Shown piece after piece: positions 31,926 through 40,445 of a stretch of 64,000 nucleotides of DNA. Under the pieces are notes generated by a model, which saw only the letters and a program-made list of their open reading frames with translations, was not told the origin of the DNA and made no database searches. Both the position numbers and the translations under genes were made by a program. Source of the stretch: Clostridium sp. (GTDB lineage: Bacteria > Bacillota > Clostridia > TANB77 > CAG-508); assembly GCA_018371855.1 (NCBI GenBank), contig JAHAKD010000006.1:78741-142740 (forward strand), given 5' to 3'. Numbering within the stretch: position 1 is the first letter of the stretch; each line of letters starts with the position of its first letter.

Positions 31926-33677
31926 ATGAAAGCAATAGAAATAAGAAATAAATTTTTAAAATTTTTTGAAGAACACGATCATAAAATAATACCAAGTGCA
32001 CCATTAATACCAATTAATGATCCATCCGTTTTATTTACAACAGCTGGAATGCAACCATTGGTACCATATTTATTAGGAGAAAAACATCCAGAAGGCAATA
32101 AATTAACAGATTACCAAAAATGTTTAAGAACAAACGATATAGATGAGGTAGGAGATAATAGACATTTAACATATTTCGAAATGTTAGGAAACTGGTCATT
32201 AGGAGCATATTTTAAAGAAGAAGCTATAAAGATGAGCTTTGAATTCTTAACAAAAGTATTAAATATACCAGTAGAAAAATTATCTGTTACTTGTTTTGCA
32301 GGAAATGAAGATGCCCCAAAAGACGAAGAAGCTGCAAAATATTGGGAAGAAGCAGGAATACCTAAAGAAAGAATATACTTCTTAAAAGAAAACTGGTGGA
32401 TTGCAGGAGAGGAAGGACCTTGTGGACCAGACACAGAAATGTTTTATGATACAGGAAAACCAAAATGTTCAGAAGGATGTAATCCAGATTGTGATTGCGG
32501 TAAATATGTAGAAATATGGAATAATGTATTTATGAAATATTTTAAACATAAAGATGGTACATTAACAGAATTAAAACAACATAATGTAGATACAGGTCTT
32601 GGTCTAGAAAGAATGACAATGTTATTACAAGGAAAACAAACACCATTCGAAACAGAACTATTTGCTCCAGTAATGGACAAGTTAGAAGAGCTACAAAAAG
32701 TAGATAATATTAATAGTAGAAGAATAGTTGCAGAACATTTAAGAGCATCTATGATGATAATAGCAGATGGTGGCAGACCAAGTAATATAGATAGAGGATA
32801 TATTTTAAGAAGATTAATTAGAAGAATGATAAGACATTTAAATAAATTACAAATAGATTTATCAGAAACAGAAAACTTAATAAATTTAAATATTGAAACA
32901 TTAAAAGAAATGTATCCAGACCTAGTTACAAATAAAGAAATAATTAAACAAGTTATACTAGAGGAACAAAATAAATTTGTTAAAACTCTAGAACATGGAG
33001 AAAGAGAATTTATAAAAGCTACTAATAAGGCAAAAGAACAAGGAAAAGATGTTATAGATTCTGAAACTGTATTTAGATTATATGATACTTATGGTTTTCC
33101 ACCAGAAGTAACAGAAGAATTAGCTAAAGAGAATAACATTAAAGTAGATATGGAAGGCTTTAATAAATTGTTTAAAGAACATCAAGAAAAATCAAGACAA
33201 GGTAGTGAACAAAAATTTAAAGGTGGTTTAGCAGAACAAAATGAACAAACTATAGCTTACCACACAGCAACTCATTTATTACATGAAGCACTAAGAGAAG
33301 TATTAGGAGACCATGTAAAACAAAGTGGTTCAAACATTACAACAGAAAGACTAAGATTTGACTTTACACACCCTCAAAAAATGACTAAAGAAGAAATACA
33401 AAAAGTAGAGGATTTAGTAAACGAGAAGATAAAAGAGGATTTACCAGTAACTTGTGAAGAAATGAGCTATGACGAAGCTAAGAAGTCAGGTGCGATAGGT
33501 TTATTTACTAGTAAATATGGTGATAGAGTAAAAGTATATACAATAGGAAACTTTAGCAAAGAAATCTGTGGAGGTCCTCACGTAAAACACACAGGGGAAC
33601 TAGGAAAATTTAAAATTAAGAAAGAAGAATCTAGTTCATCTGGAATTAGAAGAATAAAAGCTGTTTTAATAAAATAA
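31926..33677 (+). CDS. alaS: Alanyl-tRNA synthetase lacking the C-terminal (C-Ala) region
   Basis: The 583 aa protein contains the class II catalytic core (KAIEIRNKFLKFFEEHDHKIIPSAPLIP, FTTAGMQPLVPYLLG, YFEMLGNWSLGAYFK, VDTGLGLERMTMLLQG) and the tRNA-recognition helices. The editing domain is present, with zinc ligands HTATHLL near residue 446 and CGGPHVKHTGE near 549. It ends with SSSSGIRRIKAVLIK and a clean stop. Ordinary bacterial AlaRS is about 870 aa, so the dimerisation and C-Ala segment of about 290 residues is absent. No continuation is found in any frame downstream. The ATG at 31926 matches the usual MKxxEIRxxF start; upstream ATGs at 31908 and 31920 overlap the ribosome site. Confidence 0.93.
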   Translation: MKAIEIRNKFLKFFEEHDHKIIPSAPLIPINDPSVLFTTAGMQPLVPYLLGEKHPEGNKLTDYQKCLRTNDIDEVGDNRHLTYFEMLGNWSLGAYFKEEAIKMSFEFLTKVLNIPVEKLSVTCFAGNEDAPKDEEAAKYWEEAGIPKERIYFLKENWWIAGEEGPCGPDTEMFYDTGKPKCSEGCNPDCDCGKYVEIWNNVFMKYFKHKDGTLTELKQHNVDTGLGLERMTMLLQGKQTPFETELFAPVMDKLEELQKVDNINSRRIVAEHLRASMMIIADGGRPSNIDRGYILRRLIRRMIRHLNKLQIDLSETENLINLNIETLKEMYPDLVTNKEIIKQVILEEQNKFVKTLEHGEREFIKATNKAKEQGKDVIDSETVFRLYDTYGFPPEVTEELAKENNIKVDMEGFNKLFKEHQEKSRQGSEQKFKGGLAEQNEQTIAYHTATHLLHEALREVLGDHVKQSGSNITTERLRFDFTHPQKMTKEEIQKVEDLVNEKIKEDLPVTCEEMSYDEAKKSGAIGLFTSKYGDRVKVYTIGNFSKEICGGPHVKHTGELGKFKIKKEESSSSGIRRIKAVLIK

Positions 33678-33679
33678 GA

Positions 33680-33713
33680 AAATGGATTCGGGGGACGGTC
33701 CTAGAATCCATTT
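33680..33713 (+). repeat. GGGACGTTCC palindromic repeat, copy 5 (GGGACGGTCC variant)
   Basis: AAATGGATTC and GAATCCATTT arms flank GGGGGACGGTCCTA. It lies directly after the alaS stop and may end that transcript, though the T-run is short. Confidence 0.75.
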
Positions 33714-33743
33714 ATATAAAAAATAATCCTAATGGAGGTAAAA

Positions 33744-34088
33744 ATGGAAGATTGTTTATTTTGTAAAATAATTAATAGAGAAATACCATCAACAATAGTA
33801 TATGAAGATGAGGAAATATTAGCATTTAAAGATATTAATCCAATAGCACCTGTTCATATATTAGTAATACCAAAGAAACATTATAATGATATTAGCGAAG
33901 TACCAGAAAACGAAGCAGAAATAATTGCAAAAATTCATATGGCTATAAATAAAATAGCAAAAGAGCAAGGTATTGCAGATAAAGGTTATAGAATTATAAA
34001 TAATTGCAAAGAGGATGGAGGACAAGAAGTAAAACACTTACATTTTCATCTAATAGGTGGCAAAAAATTAGGGACAAAAATATGTTAA
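33744..34088 (+). CDS. HIT-family (histidine triad) nucleotide hydrolase
   Basis: HIT proteins hydrolyse AMP-linked conjugates such as adenosine phosphoramidate. The 114 aa protein begins EDCLFCKIINREIPSTIVYEDEEILAFKDINPIAPVHILVIPKKHY, the conserved HIT start. It ends with the catalytic triad HLHFHLIGG near residues 100-108. ATG 33744 is preferred because GGAGG lies at 33734; the ATG at 33732 overlaps that site. C5 and C8 form a CxxC with a nearby His, as in zinc-bound Gram-positive HIT proteins. It is the HinT/Hit-like single-domain length. Confidence 0.92.
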   Translation: MEDCLFCKIINREIPSTIVYEDEEILAFKDINPIAPVHILVIPKKHYNDISEVPENEAEIIAKIHMAINKIAKEQGIADKGYRIINNCKEDGGQEVKHLHFHLIGGKKLGTKIC

Positions 34089-34103
34089 AAACAAAAGAAT
34101 AAA

Positions 34104-34132
34104 TTTACATAAAGTATATGAAAACATATAAA
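34104..34132 (+). promoter_or_regulatory. Promoter of the first sortase gene
   Basis: TTTACA at 34104-34109 and TATAAA at 34127-34132 are 17 bases apart. Confidence 0.55.
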
Positions 34133-34176
34133 AATATGTTATAATATACTTTAGATAGGTAATTGGAGGTAAAATT

Positions 34177-34845
34177 ATGTTTGTTGATAGTAAATATAGT
34201 AAAATATTAACTGTTTTATTAGTCGTTGTAATAGTGGGAATTGTTGGTTTACTAGGTTTTTTAGGATATGAGATGTATACTAAATATTTCCTAGAAGAAG
34301 ATACACAAGCATATATGGATGACTATGCAAATTCTTTAGGAATTCAGCCTTTAGAAGAAAATAATGTAACTGGTGACTTTAATTCCTTATTAGATGTTAA
34401 TACAGTTACAAATGCAAGTGGTGATAGCACAGGAACTGCCAAACAATTTAAAGGTTTTGATGTTGTAGGAGCAATAGAAATTCCAAAAACTAATGTAAAT
34501 CTTCCAATATTAAAACAAATGGGAACAAAAGCTATGAATACATCAGTAGTTCAGCAATATGGACCAGGACCAAACCAAGTAGGAAATACAGTAATTGCAG
34601 GACATAACTATAGAAACGGACAATTCTTTTCAAATAATTATAAATTAGAAAATGGAGATACTATTTATATTACAGATAATTCTGGAACAAGATTAAAATA
34701 TGTAATATATAATAAATATGAAACAACTCCAGAAGATGCAGATTATATGGATAGAGATACTGGAGGAAAACCAGAAATATCTTTAACAACATGTACAGAT
34801 GATAGTAAAGCAAGAATTATAATTTGGGCAAAACTTGCAGAATAA
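34177..34845 (+). CDS. Sortase, membrane-anchored (first of a tandem pair)
   Basis: Sortases cleave a sorting signal and attach surface proteins to peptidoglycan or build pili. The 222 aa protein has an N-terminal membrane helix (ILTVLLVVVIVGIVGLLGFLGYEMY) and an extracellular linker. The catalytic beta barrel contains VGAIEIPKTNVNLPIL, NTVIAGHNYRNGQFFSN with the active His near residue 142, and LTTCTDDSKARIIIWAK with Cys near 206 and Arg near 212. All three catalytic residues are present. Class is uncertain; it looks like a short class B/D-type Clostridial enzyme. No LPxTG-like substrate is visible in the window. A second sortase follows after a palindromic repeat. Confidence 0.88.
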   Translation: MFVDSKYSKILTVLLVVVIVGIVGLLGFLGYEMYTKYFLEEDTQAYMDDYANSLGIQPLEENNVTGDFNSLLDVNTVTNASGDSTGTAKQFKGFDVVGAIEIPKTNVNLPILKQMGTKAMNTSVVQQYGPGPNQVGNTVIAGHNYRNGQFFSNNYKLENGDTIYITDNSGTRLKYVIYNKYETTPEDADYMDRDTGGKPEISLTTCTDDSKARIIIWAKLAE

Positions 34846-34847
34846 TC

Positions 34848-34887
34848 AAAAAGGGATTTTGGGGGACGTTCCTTAAATCCCTTTTTT
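34848..34887 (+). repeat. GGGACGTTCC palindromic repeat, copy 6, between the two sortases
   Basis: AAAAAGGGATTT and AAATCCCTTTTT arms flank the GGGGGACGTTCCTT core and end in six Ts, so this copy has full terminator form. Confidence 0.8.
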
Positions 34888-34937
34888 GGGATTAAAAAAT
34901 ATCGTATGAGTGGAAAAGTAATTAATAGGAGGTAGAA

Positions 34938-35621
34938 ATGTCTACTGCAGCAGATACATACAAAAAAGTTTTAAATTTATTTTTTATAATATTATTAATA
35001 GTACTATTATGTATAGCAGGATATTTAATTTATAAATTTATTTCTGCTAAAATTATAAATGACGATTCGGACGAATATATAGCAGAATTTACAAATGAAA
35101 TTGGAGATATTGATGGAAATATAATAAGTGATGATACAACAACAACTACTGCTGAATCAGATGAAAATACTAGTAAAGCAGCCAAAGTAAAATCGGCAAG
35201 AAGTTCAAAAAATAAGAAAACTGTTAGTAAATATTATAATTATGATGTTTGTGGATATATAAGAATTCCTAAAACAGGAATACAGTATCCAATTATAGCT
35301 ACATTATCAAAACAAGCCTTAGAGATAGGTGTATGTGTAGAATATGGCCCAGGACCAAATGAAACTGGAAACACAGTAATTGCAGGACATAATTATTTAA
35401 ATAGATTATTTTTCTCAAAAAATAAAAATTTAAATATAGGTGATAAAGTATATATTACAGATTTGTATGGAGTAACTGTAGAATATACGATATATAATAA
35501 ATTTGAAACATCTCCACAAGACACAAGCTATATGTTTAGAGATACTGGTGGAATACCAGAAATAACACTTGCAACATGTTCACAAAATGGATCAGCAAGA
35601 TTAATTTTATATGCAAAATAA
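34938..35621 (+). CDS. Sortase, membrane-anchored (second of a tandem pair)
   Basis: The 227 aa paralogue of the preceding sortase shares the same design: an N-terminal membrane helix (VLNLFFIILLIVLLCIAGYLIYKF), a longer low-complexity linker rich in Asp, Thr, Ser and Lys, then VCGYIRIPKTGIQYPI, NTVIAGHNYLNRLFFSK and LATCSQNGSARLILYAK. The His, Cys and Arg triad is intact. The pair probably arose by tandem duplication, then diverged in the linker and active-site flanks, suggesting two substrate specificities. AGGAGGT precedes the ATG. A riboswitch-controlled gene follows. Confidence 0.88.
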   Translation: MSTAADTYKKVLNLFFIILLIVLLCIAGYLIYKFISAKIINDDSDEYIAEFTNEIGDIDGNIISDDTTTTTAESDENTSKAAKVKSARSSKNKKTVSKYYNYDVCGYIRIPKTGIQYPIIATLSKQALEIGVCVEYGPGPNETGNTVIAGHNYLNRLFFSKNKNLNIGDKVYITDLYGVTVEYTIYNKFETSPQDTSYMFRDTGGIPEITLATCSQNGSARLILYAK

Positions 35622-35631
35622 TAAAAAAATA

Positions 35632-35660
35632 TTGAAAAAATTTTTGTTGAGTGATAAAAT
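35632..35660 (+). promoter_or_regulatory. Promoter of the riboswitch-controlled ATPase
   Basis: TTGAAA at 35632-35637 and TAAAAT at 35655-35660 have 17-base spacing and end about 8 bases before the aptamer. Confidence 0.6.
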
Positions 35661-35667
35661 ACAACTA

Positions 35668-35757
35668 CTTTTAAAAGGGAGTAGCTTGTAAACTACTAAT
35701 CAACAGTCGCGAAGAATTCTGGTTAGTAACCTAATTTAGGTAAGCAAGACTTTTAAA
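35668..35757 (+). ncRNA. yybP-ykoY manganese riboswitch aptamer
   Basis: The segment has the conserved yybP-ykoY ends: AAAAGGGAGTAGC on the 5' side and GCAAGACTTTT on the 3' side. These close stem P1 (TTTTAAAAG with CTTTTAAAA). Between them lie the AATCAACAGTCGCGAAGA internal region and the TGGTTAGTAACC hairpin. This class binds Mn2+ and usually turns on Mn2+ exporters. It stands directly upstream of a P-type cation ATPase, as expected. Confidence 0.88.
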
Positions 35758-35790
35758 AAACACAAAAAGTTTTTTAAAGTCTTGCTTTTT
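35742..35790 (+). terminator. Riboswitch expression-platform terminator
   Basis: The strand AAGCAAGACTTTTAAAAAAC, which includes the 3' half of aptamer stem P1, can pair with GTTTTTTAAAGTCTTGCTT and is followed by Ts. Terminator and P1 are mutually exclusive, so Mn2+ binding should favour read-through (an ON switch). Confidence 0.8.
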
Positions 35791-35821
35791 GTGTATAATA
35801 CTAAAAAAGGAGAGATGAATA

Positions 35822-38614
35822 GTGAATTGGTTTAACAAAGAAATAAGTCAAGTAGAAAAAGAATTACAAACCAATATTAAGGAAGGCTTAACAGAAGAAC
35901 AAGTAAAGGCAAATTATGAAAAGTATGGCATGAACGAATTAAAACAAAAAAAGAAAAAATCTTTATTTGTAAAATTTTTAGAACAATTTAAAGATTTTAT
36001 GATTATCGTTTTAATTGTTGCAGCCATAGTATCTGGAGCTGTAGGAATTGCAGAAGGCGAAGGAATAACAGATACAATTATAATTTTAATAGTTGTAGTA
36101 CTTAATGCAATAATTGGAGTAGTTCAAGAAAGTAAGGCAGAAAAATCATTAGAGGCACTTCAAAAATTAAGTGCACATGCATCAAAAGTTGTACGTAATG
36201 GAAAAGTAACAGTAGTACAATCTAGAGAATTAGTACCAGGAGATGTCGTAGTTCTAGATACAGGTGACTATGTACCAGCAGACTTAAGAATAGTAGAAAG
36301 TGCAAACTTAAAGTCACAAGAAGCATCATTAACAGGTGAATCTGTACCAGTAGATAAAAATACAGAAACTATAGATGATGAAAAAGTTACTCTTGGAGAT
36401 AGAACAAACATGCTTTTCTCTTCTTCACTTATAACATATGGAAGAGGAAAAGGTATTGTAGTAGAAACAGGAATGAATACAGAAGTTGGTAAAATTGCTA
36501 AAATTATTAGTGATACTGAAGCAACTGAAACACCACTTCAAACAAAATTAAATAAATTAGGAAAAACATTAGGAATAGCAGCTCTTGCAATATGTATAGT
36601 AATATTTATAATAGGTATTGCTTATGGTAAAGATGTAATAGATATGTTTATGACAGCTGTTAGTTTAGCTGTTGCAGCAATTCCAGAAGGTTTAGCAGCA
36701 GTTTCTACAATAGTTTTAGCTATAGGTGTTCAAAGAATGGTAAAGAAAAATGCTATTATAAAGAAACTACCAGCAGTAGAAACATTAGGAAGCGCAACAG
36801 TTATATGTTCAGATAAAACAGGAACACTAACACAAAATAAAATGACAGTTCAAAAAGTATTTGTAAATAATGAAGTAAAAGAAGTTGCAGATATTAAAGA
36901 TATCAGTAATGAATTAGATAGATTAATGCAAGTATGTACATTATGTAATGATACAAAAATTGGTGCGGAAAACCAATTAACAGGTGCCCCTACAGAAACA
37001 GCATTAATAGATTTAGGATTTAAGATTAAATTTGATGTAAAAGAAACTTTAGAATTAAAAAGGGTAAAAGAAATTCCATTTGATTCTGACAGAAAATTAA
37101 TGACTACAGTAAATAAAGTAGGAGAAAAATACCTTGTTTATACAAAAGGTGGAATTGATGAATTAATTGCAAGATGTAATTCTTATATAGTAAATGGTGA
37201 AATAAAAAATGATTTAGCAAATTATAAAGCAGAAATAGATAAATATAATGTGGAAATGGCAAAAGAGGCTCTAAGAGTATTAGCTATGGCATATAAAGAG
37301 CTAGACCATGAACCAACAGATGAAGAAATGAAAAATATAGAAAATGATTTAATATTTGTTGGAATGGTTGGAATGATAGATCCACCAAGAGAAGAAGTTA
37401 AAGTAGCAGTAGAAAAATGTAAAACAGCAGGAATTAAAACTGTAATGATTACAGGTGATCATAAGATTACAGCTGTTGCAATTGCAAAAGCATTAGGAAT
37501 ATTAGAAAACGAAGATGAAGCAATTACAGGTAGCGAACTTGAGGAAATGTCAGATGAGGATTTAACAAAAAATATTAGAAAATATTCAGTTTATGCAAGG
37601 GTATCACCAGAACATAAAGTTAGAATAGTAAAAGCTTGGCAAGCAAACGGAGAAATTGTTGCTATGACAGGTGATGGTGTAAATGATGCTCCAGCATTAA
37701 AAACAGCTGATATTGGTTGTGCAATGGGAATTGTAGGTACAGACGTTTCTAAGGAAGCAGCAGATGTAATATTAACAGATGACAATTTTGCTACAATAGT
37801 ATCATCTGTAGAAGAAGGAAGACGTATTTATGATAACATATTAAAAGCAATTCAATTCTTACTTTCTAGTAATGTTGGTGAAATTATAGTACTATTTTTA
37901 GCAATCTTAATTACACCTTGGCTTGGAAGTACATTTAATATAGATATAGGTTTAATCGAAGTATTACTTCCAATTCATATATTGTGGATTAATTTAGTAA
38001 CAGATTCACTTCCAGCATTAGCATTAGCTGTTGATCCAGCAGAAGACGATGTAATGAAACGAAAACCAAAGAAACAAAAGGGAATTTTTACAAAAGGTAT
38101 GAGTTTTAGAGTTGTATACCAAGGAATAATGATTGGTTTACTTACACTTGCAGCATTTATAATTGGTATTGCAACACCAGAAGAAAATTTACCAACTATG
38201 GTAAAAGTAGATGGAACTTTATATGGTGTTGAAGAAGTAGAAAACTTAGATGAAGCACTAGCAAATGGCGCAGAATATGTAGAAAAGCAAGAAGTAAAAG
38301 TAGAAATAGGTCAAACAATGGCATTTATGGTATTAGCATTTTCAGAATTAGTACATGTATTCAATATCAGAAATAACAAAAAATCTGTATTTAAAACACA
38401 TCCATTTAACAACAAAATGTTATTGCTAGCAATAGGAGCATCAGCAGCATTAATGCTTATAATATTGTTAGTACCAGCATTAAGACATATATTCAGTATA
38501 CCAATTTTACCAATGGGCAATTTGATAGAAACAATTTTATTAATAATAGCACCATTAGTAATTGTAGAAATATTCAAACTATTAAAAATAAACACAACAA
38601 AAGACGAAGCATAA
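35822..38614 (+). CDS. P-type calcium/manganese-transporting ATPase, SERCA-like (P2A)
   Basis: The 930 aa membrane pump has the actuator motif LTGESVPV, the phosphorylation motif CSDKTGTLTQNKM with Asp near residue 331, KGGIDELI, MITGDHKITA, and the hinge MTGDGVNDAPALKTADIG. Ion-site residues of SERCA appear conserved: AAIPEGL in M4, SSNVGEI in M5, NLVTDSLPALAL in M6, and the Glu of AFSELVHVF in M8. Both calcium sites could thus form, whereas SPCA-type Ca/Mn pumps keep only site II. A Mn2+ riboswitch upstream indicates a physiological role in Mn2+ efflux, as for YoaB-type ATPases. The start is GTG 35822 after AAGGAGA. Confidence 0.93.
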   Translation: MNWFNKEISQVEKELQTNIKEGLTEEQVKANYEKYGMNELKQKKKKSLFVKFLEQFKDFMIIVLIVAAIVSGAVGIAEGEGITDTIIILIVVVLNAIIGVVQESKAEKSLEALQKLSAHASKVVRNGKVTVVQSRELVPGDVVVLDTGDYVPADLRIVESANLKSQEASLTGESVPVDKNTETIDDEKVTLGDRTNMLFSSSLITYGRGKGIVVETGMNTEVGKIAKIISDTEATETPLQTKLNKLGKTLGIAALAICIVIFIIGIAYGKDVIDMFMTAVSLAVAAIPEGLAAVSTIVLAIGVQRMVKKNAIIKKLPAVETLGSATVICSDKTGTLTQNKMTVQKVFVNNEVKEVADIKDISNELDRLMQVCTLCNDTKIGAENQLTGAPTETALIDLGFKIKFDVKETLELKRVKEIPFDSDRKLMTTVNKVGEKYLVYTKGGIDELIARCNSYIVNGEIKNDLANYKAEIDKYNVEMAKEALRVLAMAYKELDHEPTDEEMKNIENDLIFVGMVGMIDPPREEVKVAVEKCKTAGIKTVMITGDHKITAVAIAKALGILENEDEAITGSELEEMSDEDLTKNIRKYSVYARVSPEHKVRIVKAWQANGEIVAMTGDGVNDAPALKTADIGCAMGIVGTDVSKEAADVILTDDNFATIVSSVEEGRRIYDNILKAIQFLLSSNVGEIIVLFLAILITPWLGSTFNIDIGLIEVLLPIHILWINLVTDSLPALALAVDPAEDDVMKRKPKKQKGIFTKGMSFRVVYQGIMIGLLTLAAFIIGIATPEENLPTMVKVDGTLYGVEEVENLDEALANGAEYVEKQEVKVEIGQTMAFMVLAFSELVHVFNIRNNKKSVFKTHPFNNKMLLLAIGASAALMLIILLVPALRHIFSIPILPMGNLIETILLIIAPLVIVEIFKLLKINTTKDEA

Positions 38615-38640
38615 ATCAAAAGAAAGTTGGAACATTTCTA

Positions 38641-38673
38641 GGGATTTGGGGACGTTCCTCAAATCCCTTTTTT
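38641..38673 (+). repeat. GGGACGTTCC palindromic repeat, copy 7, terminator-like
   Basis: GGGATTTG and CAAATCCC arms flank GGGACGTTCCT and are followed by TTTTTT. A second imperfect hairpin (TTGAACTTTAGG with a CTTAAAGTTCAA strand) follows at about 38672-38703. Confidence 0.8.
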
Positions 38674-38749
38674 GAACTTTAGGAACAGAACTTAAAGTTC
38701 AAAAATTATGTAAAATACTACGAAGGCAGCAACCAAAATATATTTTGTA

Positions 38750-38778
38750 TTGAATTTTAAATATGCTTGATATATAAT
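38750..38778 (+). promoter_or_regulatory. Promoter of the polysaccharide deacetylase gene
   Basis: TTGAAT at 38750-38755 and TATAAT at 38773-38778 are 17 bases apart. Confidence 0.6.
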
Positions 38779-38811
38779 GGATACGAAAAAAGCAAATGTT
38801 AGGTGAAAAAA

Positions 38812-39675
38812 ATGACATTAGATTTAATAGAGGTAAAACCTCACTTAAACGTAAAAAAAGTAGTAATAATTACAATAGTTTTGATATTAATTATATCGCT
38901 TATATCTACAGCGATATTTTTTGGTGTGCGCCATTATAATAAGAACTTAAGCATAATAGAAAGTGATATATTAGCTAAAAACAAGCCAACTCACGAATTG
39001 TTTTTTTTAGATAATGCAAAGAAAAATAAAATTGTAGAAAGAGTGTCACATATTTATAATTCAGATTATAAAAGAGTATTTCTAACATTTGACGATGGTC
39101 CTTCAAAATCTGTTACTATTCCAATTTTGGATATATTAAAACAAAATAATGTTAAAGCAACATTTTTTGTATTAGGAAGTAATGCCGAAAGATATCCAGA
39201 AATAGTAAAAAGAGCATATCAAGAAGGGCATTATATAGCAAACCATAGTTTTACACATGTTTATTCTAATATATATTCTTCGCCACAAGCAGTATTAGAT
39301 GAATATAACAGAACAGAAACCGCTATAAAGAAGGCAATAGGTGATCAAACATATAATTCTAGAGTGTTTAGATTTCCAGGAGGAACCTCTGGAGGAAAGT
39401 ATGCAGACATTAAAACAGAGGCTGTTAATTTGCTAAATCAAAACAGTGTGGCACACCTTGATTGGAATGCCTTAACTGCTGATGCAGCAGGACTTGACAA
39501 TGTAAATGATATGATGAGCTATGTAGAAAGCACAATGGGAAATAAAAATAGTGTAGTTATATTAATGCATGATATAGGAACTAAAAAAAGTACGTATGAA
39601 TTATTACCACAATTAATACAAGTGTTAAAAGAAAAGGGATATGTGTTCGAAAATATATATGATATCTTAAAATAA
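38812..39675 (+). CDS. Membrane-anchored polysaccharide deacetylase (NodB domain)
   Basis: CE4 deacetylases remove acetyl groups from GlcNAc or MurNAc in peptidoglycan or other glycans. The 287 aa protein has an N-terminal membrane anchor (VVIITIVLILIISLISTAIFF) and an extracellular NodB domain. Motifs are VFLTFDDGPSKS (catalytic base and metal Asp), HYIANHSFTHVYSN (metal His pair), FRFPGGTSGGKY, LDWNALTADAAG and VVILMHDIGTK. All CE4 motifs are present. ATG 38812 fits AGGTG at 38801; a GTG at 38803 overlaps that site. Peptidoglycan GlcNAc deacetylation giving lysozyme resistance is the most likely role, by family inference. Confidence 0.9.
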   Translation: MTLDLIEVKPHLNVKKVVIITIVLILIISLISTAIFFGVRHYNKNLSIIESDILAKNKPTHELFFLDNAKKNKIVERVSHIYNSDYKRVFLTFDDGPSKSVTIPILDILKQNNVKATFFVLGSNAERYPEIVKRAYQEGHYIANHSFTHVYSNIYSSPQAVLDEYNRTETAIKKAIGDQTYNSRVFRFPGGTSGGKYADIKTEAVNLLNQNSVAHLDWNALTADAAGLDNVNDMMSYVESTMGNKNSVVILMHDIGTKKSTYELLPQLIQVLKEKGYVFENIYDILK

Positions 39676-39707
39676 AAACCAGAGCAAAATAAAATTGCTC
39701 TGGTTTT
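39675..39707. terminator. Bidirectional terminator between convergent genes
   Basis: Perfect arms AAAACCAGAGCAA and TTGCTCTGGTTTT flank a seven-base loop between the deacetylase and thioesterase stop codons, with A- and T-runs at the ends. Confidence 0.88.
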
Positions 39708-39713
39708 GTAGTA

Positions 39714-40445
39714 TTATTTAAATACGATAATAGCATGTGTTTTTTTATCATCTAAGCTTTTGATAACTACTTTATGAGTATTCTCTTCAAAAACGTAATA
39801 GCATTTTACAGCATCATGAAGTCTAATTTGTTTTTTATAAGTTATCTCAAAAAAGTTAAATGTGTTATTTTTATAAACTTCTTCAGGAAGAGCCTCATAA
39901 GCCATATCTAAATAATATAAATTGTGCATATGGTTGTTTAAATCTATTTGTGAACGACCTACTGTGCAGGTACATGCTGTACCATAATGTTCAGAATCAG
40001 TTAATTTAGTAAGCAATGCTTCTTCGGGAGGAAAAGCAGTTTTAGTATCTGGGCAGTATAGCTTAATTATTTCCTCTGGTATAGGCCTTAATTTACCAGT
40101 AGTAGTATTAACTAAAACCCACTTAGATGTTCCAATAATAACTAATTCGTTATTTTGATTATATACTTCATAATCACGATAGGTAGAGAATTTCTCTGTA
40201 TTTCTAGCCCATGTAACTATGTGTAATTTATCTCCATAAAGTGGTCTTTTTAAAACTTTAACTTTCCAACCAAGTAAAATCCATGAAGACTTTGTTTTAG
40301 GTATTTCATTTAATCCAAAATTAATACTATCAGAATGGTAAGAACCAATATTTTCAAAAAAAGCTAAAATTGCTTTATTACTTAAATAGTTAGGATTTTC
40401 TACATCTCTTAATCCGATTTCAAAATCGTGTTCAAAATATCCCAT
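39714..40445 (-). CDS. Acyl-ACP thioesterase (FatA/FatB-like double hotdog)
   Basis: This enzyme releases free fatty acid from acyl-ACP and so terminates fatty-acid elongation. The 243 aa protein has the N-terminal hotdog (LSNKAILAFFENIGSYHSDS, WILLGWKVKVLKRPLYGDKLHIVTWAR) and a second hotdog with SQIDLNNHMHNLYYLDMAYEALP, the Asn-x-His active-site motif of plant-type FatA/B and bacterial homologues. Length is normal for the bacterial forms. AGGAGG precedes the start on the minus strand. It is divergent from an acyl-CoA synthetase 429 bases away; together they could release and re-activate fatty acids. Confidence 0.88.
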   Translation of the reverse strand: MGYFEHDFEIGLRDVENPNYLSNKAILAFFENIGSYHSDSINFGLNEIPKTKSSWILLGWKVKVLKRPLYGDKLHIVTWARNTEKFSTYRDYEVYNQNNELVIIGTSKWVLVNTTTGKLRPIPEEIIKLYCPDTKTAFPPEEALLTKLTDSEHYGTACTCTVGRSQIDLNNHMHNLYYLDMAYEALPEEVYKNNTFNFFEITYKKQIRLHDAVKCYYVFEENTHKVVIKSLDDKKTHAIIVFK

